Assembly (NCBI RefSeq): GCF_049306965.1
Contig: NC_133176.1
Coordinates: 41,476,001 to 41,540,000, forward strand
Source of the DNA: Danio rerio
Taxonomy: Eukaryota; Chordata; Actinopteri; Cypriniformes; Danionidae
DNA length: 64,000 nucleotides
Direction: 5' to 3'
Shown: positions 34,321-46,600 of the stretch, in pieces
How positions within the stretch are numbered: position 1 is the stretch's first letter
How the letters are laid out: every line of letters begins with the position of its first letter
Made by a program: the position numbers and the translations under genes
The notes under the pieces: model-generated
What the model was told of the DNA's origin: nothing
Database searches by the model: none
What the model saw: only the letters and a program-made list of their open reading frames with translations

Positions 34321-36410
34321 CCTCAGTCTTACACCAGTTTTAAACCGGTAAAGCACACAGAACTCATTTATTTGAATATCATTTTGCTTGATAGGAACAT
34401 GTATTTAAGTATCATCTGCATAAAAAATATACTTTTGTTTTCTAAACATTTACCCCAAAGGAGGCATATGTAAAGAAAACAATATGGGGGCAATTATAGA
34501 TCCTTGGGAAACTCTGCTAGTCAGACATGCTTTTACAGAATAAACATCCATTTATATAAACTGAAATTGTTCTATTGCTTAAATAAGATTTGAGCCAGTT
34601 CAGTGCATGACTTTTAATACCCACACAGTATTCAAGATGAGAAATAATCAAAAGGCCAAATCCAAAAGCAGACGTATTACAGAGTTCCCAGAATCAACAG
34701 ATAATAAAATGTCACTTGTCATCTTAAGAGAGCAGATTACTGTGCTGTGATGTTTCCTAATACTGGATTTAAAAACAATTGAAGACTATTTTATCTCTAA
34801 AATGTTATAATTGAACAAATTATACCTTCTCAAGGGTTTTAGAGATTAAACATATTTAAAATATGGATTAAAATCTATCACTATTTTTTAAAAATATTTT
34901 TCAGGTTAAACACTAGTATTCTTTTAAATATTCTGGAACAAATCCAGAATCGAGAATTTAGAGACTGGAGGTTATTGGAAAGATATGAGGCCCAATGACA
35001 TCAAAAACCTGAATAACGCAATAGAATAATATCAGTTATAGATAAGGTTGGTTCTAACTTTGTAAACAATTTATGATTTCAATCTATCAAAATATGAAAG
35101 ACAAATACGTAATCTAATACCCTGTATTTTGTTTTTAAAGTATTTTAAAATGCATTCACAAGAAGTACTCTTTCAGATCAATAGGAGGAGAGCAGAGTTA
35201 ATTTTGAAGACAGGATCCTGGGTCTTTGATAATTTGTAACTATGAAATCAGAGAAATACTTGGATTTTGTCTCCTTTACAGCTCTTTGATAGTTTGTGAA
35301 TGAATACAAAGTTCTATCGTGACTCTGTTGGGACACAGGCTGAAAAAGTCCTTACTACCGTATCTGCATTTAGCTGTGGTAAATGTGGCCAATTGGTTGC
35401 TGTTACTTCAGCAGGCAATGAGCTTCCTCTCCTTAACATTGAAATACCTCAGGCTGTCTCCGAAATCACCATTATTCAGTAAGTCCTACATTTAAATTTG
35501 AATTTACTTCTCCACTAATAAAAGTATGCTGCAGTACGTACTAGTATGCTATTTAGCGTACTATAGTAAAGGAAGTGTGCAATTTCAGACACAATATCAG
35601 TATTGTTTGTTAGCAGTATACAGCATATTTTCTGAGACCCTCCTCCACCCCATGTCCACCTGTGTATAGACATGCTATGGGGATATACATCTATGGTATG
35701 TTTACAGCAGCAGTGTTTTTTTATTCTCAGACATAAAACCGATGAATATACTGGCAGTACGTGCTCCCTGTATCAATAATCAAAGCAATAGCAGCAGCGC
35801 ATATCCATTACTATCCATTAACATCTTGGAGAGTTTAATGACAGGAAGTACATAATATCTCTAGCGACTCGTGCAACTTTTTTTTTTTTTTTTTTTCCAT
35901 TTATGTTCTACCTGACGACAGACTCATCTACTCATGTATTTAACCTTTCATCAGGAGTGAACGAAAGACTTAAAGAAATTGACTGTGCAATAGAGTGTAA
36001 TATTTAAATGCAAAAAAAAATAAATAAATAAAACTGTTTAGAGTATATATATATATTTGCCAATGTCCTGGTATGTTAAAAAGAGCATTAACAATTGTTA
36101 TACCAATATGGTGTGCATTTTAATTGTGTTATAGAGACTAGTGTATACAGAAAGTGTTGCTTACCATTTTACTAGTTACATGATGAAAATGTTTACAATA
36201 ATTCAATAAAAAACTGATTGTAGAGAATAGAAAGCATGCAGATTCTTCAAGAGTTCCTCCGATGTTCCTCCATTATTCACACAGACATTCATATCGTTAT
36301 CATGCAGTCATATCAATGTCATGTTTCTTGGCGTTTTTTTAAACATCACAGAGATTCCTATGTAAGATTACAGTGATATCTCCACATGTGACATACTTGC
36401 ACATTCCGTC
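34321..36410. other. Intergenic sequence, nothing firm
   Basis: Open stretches are short and without splice context. Around 35520-35600 the words TACTAGTATGCTATTTAGCG and GAAGTGTGCAATTTCAGACA resemble the interior of the element at 36851-37243 and may be a decayed relative. A T run lies at 35880-35896. Confidence 0.4.
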
Positions 36411-36417
36411 AGATTTA

Positions 36418-36670
36418 AAGGGATAGTTCAAACAGAAATGACAAACTTGCTCATTTATTCAGCCTCATGTAGTTTTAAAACCTTTGAGTTTCTCTTTTCT
36501 GTTGAACATAAAAAAGATGATGTTGGAAACTTTTAGCCATCAACATCTATTGTAAGAAAAAGAATACCATGGAAGTCAATGCCTAGCAGTTTTCCAACAC
36601 TACAAAATATACTTTTCATCAGGAGAAAACCAGAATGGGGTTGAAACAAATGAGGGTGAGTAAATGATGA
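36418..36670. mobile_element. Palindromic MITE, AAAGGGATAGTT family, near complete copy
   Basis: The left end AAAGGGATAGTTCAAACAG, the middle GTTGAACATAAAAAAGATGA and ATACCATGGAAGTCAATG, and the right end GAGGGTGAGTAAATGATGAC are in family order. This is the best-preserved copy in the window and lies in the cep44-hpgd intergenic region. Confidence 0.75.
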
Positions 36671-36850
36671 CTATATGATTGCTAGTAACGCCCATGTCAT
36701 CTAGAACGTTCTGTACTAGTTTTATTTACATGTTTGTTTAGTGCATGGGGTGTCAAAGCCCCTCCTTTAACATACCTACAACCCTGAAAGACTTAATAAA
36801 CTTGATCAGGTGTGTTCAATTAGCATCAAAGCTAAACTGTGCAAAACTGT

Positions 36851-37243
36851 CGCTGCGTCCGAAGTCACATACTTCCATGCTATATAGTACACTAAAATCA
36901 GTATGCGAGCTAAGTAGTATGTAAGAATTCATAAAATTCGAAAATCAGTATGTGAGAAGTACCCAGATGGCTTACTAATTCCGGCGAGATTCTGGAGTGC
37001 GCATCCCATGCACGCTGCGCTATCCCATGATGCCCCGCGAAATAATTCATAAATAGGAGTGAAGCAACGCAACTGACACAGGTAGGTCACGTGACCATGA
37101 CAAAATGGAGGATGTAGTATGTCTGAATTCCATTCATACGTTTCACATTCATACTGTATAGAACATACTTTTCTATCGACTTAGTAGTATGTTTAAATTC
37201 AAATGCAGTACCTACTGAGTAGTAGGCGGTTTCGGACGCAGCC
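36851..37243. mobile_element. Non-autonomous DNA transposon with GCTGCGTCCGAA ends
   Basis: The left end CGCTGCGTCCGAAGTCACAT and the right end GGTTTCGGACGCAGCC are inverted repeats of at least 12 bases. The interior has further symmetric GTAGTATGT words and a CpG-rich centre (TTCCGGCGAGATTC). It has no reading frame. A hAT-like origin is plausible; no target duplication could be confirmed. Confidence 0.7.
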
Positions 37244-38118
37244 ACAGCCACTCCTGGAGTTATGTTTGACTGACCACATGACCACTTTATGCTTTTTTTT
37301 ATGGTCGACTAGCTATCTGATTTGTAGTTTCCATTTACAATTATCTACAAATGCGTCTCTGTTAAACTGATATGATTCCGATCCTTAAATCCTGCACTAC
37401 ATGCAAATTTAATTAGGTTATATTGATGAAAGCATCAGGTACGCATTTTAATTTAATACATATTATTTTAAAAGTATATGGTATTATTATTATTATTATT
37501 ATTATTATTAAGTAGAATTAACTATATTAATAGAAACATAAGCTATATATCTTATTTGCTTTTTATATGCAGGCTGTAAGCATCATTACAAGTATACCAG
37601 ACAAACTTCATGATAACTTTCATTACAGACCAAATTAAACATCTGGTACTGACACAAAGATGTGTCAGTCATTCAAAACCGTAAAGTTGAAATTAATTTA
37701 GGTGTAACATACTCTCCCATAAACAAAACAATGTGCCTTTGTAAATAAAAGTCTATGTTTTTATTATTTCTCTTTTCACAGAGATAGGCTACAGGTGCAT
37801 GCTATGTCTCTGTTGTTAAAGTTGCCACCTTATATTCATTTGACCATTCGATGTCAACATTTCAAAAAATTTCAATAAAACAAAATCTGTGGCTTTTCGT
37901 AACTATGCATTTGCGCTTGTATATCTGATGGTCATATAGTCCAGAACATGTGCGCTCTTATGTTTATTTTATTCATTCTTTTTTTTTTTTTTTTTTTTTT
38001 TTCTGAGAAGTAAAATTTACACATGTGGTTTCAACAACCAGATGCATTTAGTCCTGTTAAGTTTTATCTGGAATGCATCCCAGACCACATCCTGAAGTGG
38101 TCTGAGGGATCGGATTTA

Positions 38119-38578
38119 CAGTTGAAGTCAGAATTGTTAGCCCCCTTTCATGTTTTCCCCCTTTTCTTTTTAACGGAGAGAAGATTTTTTTCTACACATT
38201 TCTAAACATAATAGTTTTAATAGCTCATTTCTAATAACTGATTTCTTTCATCTTTGTCATGACAGTAAATAATATTTTTCCTGATATTTTTCAAGACCCT
38301 AGTATTTATCTTATGAGCAATTTAAAGGTTAATTAGGTTAACTAGGCAGGTTATGGTAATTAGGCAAATCGTTGTATAACAGTGCTTTGTTCTGTAGACT
38401 ATTAAAAAATAGCTTGAAGGGGCTAATAATTTTGACTTTACAATGGCTTTTGAAGAAATGAAAAATGACTTTCTCCAGACGAAAAAAAAATTTATCGGAA
38501 GTGCAGTGAAAATGTCTTGCTCATTTGGAAAATATTTAAAAAAAGAAAAAAAAAATCAAAGGAGGGCTAATTCAACTG
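38119..38578. mobile_element. mariner-like MITE, copy 4
   Basis: It begins CAGTTGAAGTCAGAATTGTT and ends GCTAATTCAACTG, between TA dinucleotides. The right end has lost part of the TTCTGACTT segment. It is the only copy of this family outside cep44. Open stretches across its right end are chance. Confidence 0.8.
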
Positions 38579-38770
38579 TATATCCATCTCGAATGCAATT
38601 CCATTTCACGATTGCATATCTGTCTGAACAGAAACAAATGCATGAAGTGACCAGGTGTAAACAGCTCCTTAGTGACTTTGCAAATGAAGCATTTAACACA
38701 GAAAAGTCATGTTTTGAGTTATCAACATATTGTTGTGATGTCTTTTATACACTCTTAGAAATGCAAGCTT

Positions 38771-38969
38771 TCACAGAGGTGGTACCTTTTTAAAAGGTAC
38801 ACATTTGTACTTAAAGGGTCTATATAGGTACCTCAAAAGTATATATTAGTACCAAACTATTTTAAGAGGAACACTTGTACTTTTGAGGTACTAATATGTA
38901 CCCTTGAGATATTAATATGGACCTTTTAGGTACAAATTTGGACCTTTTGAAAAGGTACCACCCCGTGAC
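38771..38969. mobile_element. Fold-back MITE, GGTGGTACCTTTT arms
   Basis: The left arm (TCACAGAGGTGGTACC, then AAAAGGTACACATTTGTAC) and the right arm (GGTACAAATTTGGACCTTTT, then GGTACCACCCCGTGA) are reverse complements over about 80 bases with scattered mismatches, leaving a loop of roughly 40 bases. The centre carries repeated GAGGTACTAATATGTACC-like units. Confidence 0.8.
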
Positions 38970-40191
38970 AGCTCACGTATCTTTATTTCTGAGAATCTAT
39001 AACATTGTGTACGTTACCAAACCATTTGAAACTTACTGTATGTTTTTGCTTTGGCTGCATTAAAGTCAGTTCATGATTTTTTTTTCTTATTTTACATTAA
39101 AATAGTTTTAAAAAACGAAATATTGCTGGAAATAGAAGATAGTATAAACTACTTTTATTAAGAAGGCAGGAGTTTTCCATTTCTGGTAGTGCAGTAAGGC
39201 AGTTGTGCAGATTCTCGGACTTTACATCTTCATGGTTGTAAACACAGCTGCCAGGTGACACTTGTTTCTGGATTTGCATTCCAGAACAAGTTTTATAATG
39301 CAGACGGGGAAAAGGTGGGTAAAAAGAAGAACATATATCTGAGACTGCAAAGTAGATTTCTTTTTGAGTGGTAATACTGATAGGTAAAAGAAGGATTTTA
39401 ATATAGCTATATAATATAGCCCTATCTCCCACACCATTACATTTTGTCTTGTTTAATTTATTATATTAATTTTCTGAGCAAATAAAAAAAAAAAACTCTG
39501 TGTGGCTTTAGTTACTATGCACTTGCATTTGAATAAATAATTAGGTAGCATTTACTCATATATATGCATGTTTCTAATCTGTATTTATATTAAAAAAAAG
39601 ATCTTTATGTAATTACATGTAATTATTTTCTGTAATTACATATATAAGTACTCTACTGACTCGACCCTTACACCTTAATTCACACATACCACCTCAATAG
39701 AACCATAAGTAGTGTACAGCACAAGCTGAACAAAATAAATTGGACTTATTTGTATATGTAAATAACGTGTAGTTACAATAGACCACTTAATCTAAAGTGG
39801 GACCCACGACTCAAATATTTTTATCTAGATTTACAAAAAACACCCATGAAAATGCAATTTAGTGTAACAATGTTTATATATTTGTTTATTTCCACTAGGT
39901 TTTATCCATCTGTCAGCAAATTGTTTTATTTTAATATAATTTCTAACATAATAAAACTTAATAATTGTGACTATTATGTTTGTATATATTTTAAGTACAG
40001 GTCAAAATTAGATGTTATATTTTTATATATATTATAGTGGAACATTTTTACCCATGTTTGCTATTTTACCTTTAAAAAATAATACAAAATTAGAAACATT
40101 GCAGTAAAAACATTTTCAAAATTCTATAATGGTATATAAAATCTCTTTATGATCAAGAATGTTTGTATGTGTAAAAAAAACAAAAAAAAAA

Positions 40192-40195
<4 letters not shown>

Positions 40196-40253
<58 letters not shown>
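40196..40253. repeat. (TA)n microsatellite
   Basis: About 29 TA units, immediately downstream of the probable hpgd 3' end on the minus strand. The Tyr-Ile frame through it is an artefact. Confidence 0.97.
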
Positions 40254-40256
<3 letters not shown>

Positions 40257-40305
40257 ATATGTGAATGCATGATGAAAACAGTAACTTAATGATAATAAAT
40301 ATGAT

Positions 40306-40697
40306 TTTATTGTCACAAGGAATTGCTCACAATTAAGGCAATTATGTACAAAATGTTCAAGGGCTTTGCAAAAAAGAAAACCAGTTAGAAAGAGGCCTAA
40401 GATACCACTATGCAATCCTTTTTAATTGAGTGAAGTCATAAACTGGAAGCTACTGTAGTGAAGGGGATCGAAATTGTCCAAAGATAAGAATGGGTGTTGT
40501 TCAATAGTTTTATAACAACTCTGATTAAAGCTTTAAACCGATTCAAATGTAGACCACTGCATACCTTCTCTTTTTTTTTTTTTTTTTTTGTAACTGGGTA
40601 TACAGCAAGGTTTGGTTTGTTCAACCAGTTGTTTGAGGCACTTCAATAAACGAAGAGAAGAGAAAAAAGATGAACAGCTCCAGTTTGAAGGTATGAA
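40306..40697 (-). other. Probable hpgd 3' UTR and poly(A) signal
   Basis: On the minus strand a canonical AATAAA is found at 40311-40306, about 390 bases after the hpgd stop codon. A T/A run (40568-40588) lies between. Short open stretches here are chance. The signal assignment is inferred from position. Confidence 0.5.
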
Positions 40698-43600
40698 TCA
40701 AGCTGACAGAGGCTCATAGGTGTGGAAGTGAATGCCTTTAGAACAGGTGATTTTCATCACAGCTCCATTGAGGCTTTCATCTGTTATGAGTCTCAGCATT
40801 CCTTCTGCAATCAGCGATGGCCTGTAGATACACACAGACAAAAGCAGATGTCAATTTTCTGTACAATTTAATCAGTGCCTCCAAGATTTTGTCTAATTGT
40901 CAAATAAAGCAAAATTTTACAAGATGTGTGTGTGTTTTCACAACAAAACACAATGATCAATGCATATAATGCTATACTCTTTGAGAAAATTCACAAAATA
41001 AGTCCTTTTCGGCCTCTGATATCAAAACAACGCTCCTGTAAAATCCTGGAGGGGCAGATTAAATAATTTGTTTACATTTAAATGAATGTTCATTAAGTAT
41101 TTGTTCAAACAAATATTTATTTTTGCTCTAATGGTTGATTCCGAACCTTTCTATTTGCTGTTTTTGTTTACTGCTAATACTGTACAAAAGAAGATATTTT
41201 GAAGCATGTGGTGTATCATGGATTTTTTTTTCATTGACTTATACTGAGTATGTCAATGGCTAGCGATTTCCAATGTTCTTTATAATATCTTCAGTTTTGT
41301 TCAAGAGAAAAAGAAACTCCCAAAGGACTGAAATCTGATGCTTCAAAGGTCAAAGTGCATGATGAACAGGTTTAATTTAGTACATTATTGATGTCTTAAC
41401 ATTGGAAATTCTTGATGTGCAAGAATAAATCTCATTTGGCTCTTGCAGAAGCTGCAATAAGCCATGTGGCAGCAAGAATGAAGACATGGCTCTTGTATGT
41501 GAAGCAAGAATAACTGAACTTCTCTGTCCAAATACTAGTGCTGTAAACATTTTTCACTAAAGGAATAAATTTGTGTATATAGATACAATAAAAATCTAAA
41601 CTAAAGCCAAGGATGATTTTTTTTTTCTCTTTAAATACTAATTTCTGACCACGATAGTATGACAAATTTTATATCAAAATCATTATATATGCACATAGAA
41701 ATAATTGCTGAATTTTAATTTGTTTAGGTGAAATTTATTAAATAAATAAAACTAAACCCAGTCAGAACTGTATAATTAAATTATATTTGTGTTTTTTTGT
41801 GGCCAAGTGGAAAATATTTATTTTCACAAAATAGACAGGTTGCATAAAAAAGGGTTGATTTTTGGCTTATAATTAAATGTTACTATTTTATTATTTTCGC
41901 TGAAAGAAATAACACTGGCTTATCCGGGTCCTGGCTCATCTTGACCATTTTTGAGTTATTCATGTATGTATTTATGTGCTTATGTCACACACTGTTCTTG
42001 ACTGGCACCATCTTGTACATCTGTTTTGGAAGAATAAAGCCTCTGATTTGCATTGGGTTAGTGATAAACCTGTTATGCTTTAATCTGTAAGAACCAGTGT
42101 TTTACAAAGAACCAGTATTCACAAATACTCAAATTGATTTGGGTACTTTTTTTTTCTCTGCAGTTGTACTATTAATTAGTTTAAAAAGTGAGTACTTTTT
42201 TAGTTTAGTAAAAAAAAAAAATGTGTGCTTAATTGTTACGTTTACTATGTTACTTGCCTTCATCCTGCAGTTACCACTTGTAACTTATGTTAGTTTTATC
42301 TTTAACCTTTTGGAATAATCTAGAATAATCAGTCCTGTGATTATTATCCCCTTCCATATAAATTGTGCAAAACATTAGTACGAGTGCACATTTGCACCAG
42401 ACACTTTCTTACAATCATTGCGTATGCCTTTAAAAATGTGCATTTCTAAGGGCTCATTCACATCGAATGCGTCTTTGCTTCTAAAAGCTTGAGATGCTGC
42501 ACTCAGGAACGTGTTTAAAAACAGCTCAACGTAGCGCAAGATCCTTTTAATGTGATATTATGAACATGATGTAATAATGACAATAATGGACCCCTTAGAA
42601 ATAGGAGAACAATATGTTATAAGCACTTGAACATACTTAATATAACTCAGGATATCTGGATGTATCCACAATGAGTGATTACTTCGCTATGATAGAACAT
42701 AAAATAAAACTGCCATCTTGCTACTGTAACACAACGCTTACCCCACCTCCAACCTTTTTTAAGTGGTCCAACTAACAGTGATGAGCTGCTCTGCATGTGA
42801 ATGTTGAAGATCATGTGCACGGCACTTTAAAAGACGCAAGATGCGAACATAGCAGTCAAACATACCTGTTAAATGTATGTTTGCATTGAAAAACAGAAAG
42901 GTAGCACATTGTACGGAAATGGAAAAACACATTCTATGTGAATGGCCCCTAAGTGTGCTACACACAGGTGAGAGTGCTTGACAAACCACCTGTAGAAATG
43001 GTCTTCTCTCTATATTCACTATACACTTAAACTCTATCTTACAAGGACTCGATTAAGAAAACGATGTTTACATGTGAATGTACCACAAATCATGTTGCAT
43101 CACTTGTTTTCTTCAACCTTAAATACTTCTTTTGCACATTATCTTGCACTGAATTGTTCTGTCTCATGTAAAAGTACTTGTATAGTCTGGTTTAGGATAT
43201 GTGCATAGTTACATATAGTATATGTATAGTTAGTAGTTTTTAGAAGTAGCACATTAGATTACCGTTCTAGTATGTTAGTTAAATATATACAGTAGGTTCT
43301 GAGTAGCTCGTCCTCGTTGTTTATTTATGTAGCACAGTGGTTCTGTTACAACATTTCCTTCCACTGTATGTTCACTCATGTTGTGACGTGGCAATAAAGT
43401 TTAAGTTGACTGACCTCAAGACTCGGATGCTTTATAAATACAGCTAAATATTTACAGTGCAGAAGCATTAAAAGTGTCCAAGAAGATGCAAAGTCATTAC
43501 ACACAACTCCCGAGAGGTTTAGATTCATGTCACCAAACTAATCCTGTCAATGTTCTTGCCAACAAACTAAAACTTTAAATGCATCCTCTCTCATGTGCCT

Positions 43601-46600
43601 AGAGAGACATAACCCCAAAACATCTATTTAAGAAAGTGTGAAAAATCAAATACTACAACCTTTATACAGTATGCACTGCCAGCACTATAACAATAGTACT
43701 ACTTATTCAAAATTCAAAAGAATAAAAAAGTGGCATCTATATAAAACTGTAGACTATTTGTTGAGGTGAAGGAGTTTGATTTAAAGCACACATCAAAAAT
43801 CCTCAAAAGCACAACATTCCTTTTGCACCACCCACTGATTAAGGGCGGATTAAATCTTCATGTCTAGATTTTCCTGTAATGGTAGGTTTCAAAGCATTGA
43901 TGTCTTTTCAGCAGTTGAAAGTCTGGACTAGAAACATATTTGCATTATCTACAGTATCTTTTGCTGTCTGCCCAAACAAACAGTTTATTCATGTGACTTA
44001 AAATAACAAAGCAAAGCCAAACAGAAGGCAATCCCTCACAGAAGAAAGCGGTATTTAAGGTAGTAAACTCTGCTTACTTAAGAACACCATACTTGTCCAT
44101 CCTTTGTTTGAAATCATCTTTGTACTTGACAAACTTGCCCATTGTTTCCTCGTGCTCCACGGTCTGAAGGAGTTGTGTGTCCACAAAGGCCGGGCACAGT
44201 GCGTTGATCCTCACTCCGTAATTGCCCTGTTCAGATGCGTCCTGCCGACAACAAAACGTGTCCAAACACGGTCAGCCTAAATTACACACACAGCGCAAAG
44301 AATGTGTCAACATACAGGGGTAGGAGATCCTATCTGTGAGCACAAACACAACTACTCTCTCTTTGGGGGGGAATGCTGGGCTGTAAAATGCGCACTGGGT
44401 CGGCAGGTTTGCATGTCAGGTGTAGGAATGTGCCATATTTTAGGGAAAGGGATTTGCATGTAGAGAGGATTGATGTACTCACTGCCATGGCTCGTGAAAA
44501 CCCGATCACTCCATACTTCGTCGCTGTGTACACTGGCTGGTGAGGAGAATGGAGAAAAGCTGGGGAGAAACAAATAAAAAATTACTTTATATTTTACTCA
44601 TACAAACATTTTATGTTAAGTAACCTGTATGACTTAAGCAGATTTATTAGAAACCTTTCTGTAACTGTGCTGTAGCTTGTTGTGTAAAAAGCAGGCCCAA
44701 ATGTAAGTGATTTCAGAAGAAAGCTTCCTCTCTACACTACCTGACAAGTTTTGTTGTCTATCCAAGTTTTATGAACAGCAAATAATAACTTGACTTCTAG
44801 TTGATCATTTGGAACCAGAAGTGGCTTATTTGAAAGACAAAGGCCTCTAGATTATGCTTATTATACCAAAATAAAATATGATCAGGCCTTGATTTTTAAT
44901 GATTTAATTAGGACACTAAGGTTTGACTTTGCTTAGACAAAAGTCTTGACTCTGAACAGGAATTATGTACAGTATAGAACATAAAGACACACTTCTGTGG
45001 AAAAATAATTAATATTGTGTTTGACTCCCATGAGCTTGGACGACTGCATCCATGCATCTCTGCATTGACTTAAATAACTTATTAATAAAGTCATCTGGAA
45101 CGGCAAAGAAAGTGTTCTTGCAGGACTCTTGAGTTCATCAGGATTCTTTGGATTCATCTTAAATGCCGCCTCCATCCTACCCCAGACATGCTCAATATTG
45201 TTCATAACTGGTGACTGGGCTGGCCAATCCTGGAGCACCTTGACCTTTGCTTTCAGGAACTTTGTTGTAGAGGCTGAAGTATGAGGAGCGCTATCCTGCT
45301 GAAGAATTTGCCCTCTCCTGTGGTTTGTAATGTAATGGGCAGCACAACTATCCTGATACCTCAGGCTGTTGATGTTGACAGCCACTCTGGAGATCTCTCA
45401 CACACCCCCACACTGTAATCCCCAAACCATGACTTTTCTTTCACCATGTGAGAATCTTCAGTCCATGTGGGTCCCAATAGGTCTTTTGTGAGGATTTGAA
45501 AGCAGTTCGACAGATGATTCATCAAAAAAAAAAATCTACTGCCACTTTTCCAAATGATCAACTAGAAGTCAAGTTATTATTTGTTGCTCTTACAACTGGG
45601 ATCAATGACAAGGCTTTTATCAGGTAGTGTAGAAAACATTTGACTGCAGACTAATCATACAGTGAATTGAAATTTTATACAAAAAAGACAACTAATTTAA
45701 TTTAATAGAGTTGGAAGTAATGCCATGTGTAGTTTACTAAATAAAACAAAATCCAACCAATAGCCTTTTTTCTCCACAAAAGAAGATTTTTGACCACACA
45801 GTACCAATTTTTAAACTTCAGAAGCGATAAGACATCAATATTTGGTAGATTAACCTTGGTTTTTCAATCACAACAACTGGGAAAATTGGATATTCTGACT
45901 AAATGTCATATTTCAATTTTATTTATTTTTTTGACAACTGCGGTGAGCCCTAAACTAAGAGATTTATTTATTTTAAATGTGCACTATTTTGTCATTTTTG
46001 CAACAGCTCATTAACTGTAAACCTTTTTTTTCTTTCACTTTTTCTTTCGTTTGTTTTCCCACAGAAAAAAAAAAGAAAATGTTTTGAACATGAAGGGGAG
46101 TAAAAGATGTATACATGAGTTATTTCTATTTATTGAAAGTTCATGCACTGTAAAAATTAGTTGCTGTCTTATTTTTAGTAATTATGCACATAATCATTTA
46201 CCAACTGACTTAATGTAAAGTCAACTAATTGCTTTAAAAGCAGCAGGTTCACCCACTCTTTAATGTAATTATTAGTTAACTAATCACTTTTTAAGGTGTG
46301 AGAACATTATCATTCCAGCTTGTCTAAATGAGATGTTTTGTAACTGGGCTGTGATATTACAATCTGTTATTTGTACAAGTGCAAGGTTTTCATCTCATTG
46401 AGACTTCAACAAAACATAGCCTGTGAATGATTTCCAATACCTTCGTCATGGAAAATCCCTGGATCTTCCAAGGCTGAAGATTTCTCCTTCAATTCAAGCA
46501 TGAAAATCTAGTGGCTTTTCAGTCTGTTTGAACCAATGGATCAAATAGACTGAAAGCACAGTGCGTCTTTAGAAAAAGAACAATTTCCTCAGTTTATATT

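Noticed and set aside
35300-35482. 60-codon frame with a CGKCG motif
   Set aside because: Superficially zinc-ribbon-like, but only one cysteine pair, no splice partner and no recognised family.
38443-38793. 116-codon plus-strand frame
   Set aside because: It starts inside a mariner-like MITE and ends in a fold-back element; no protein similarity.
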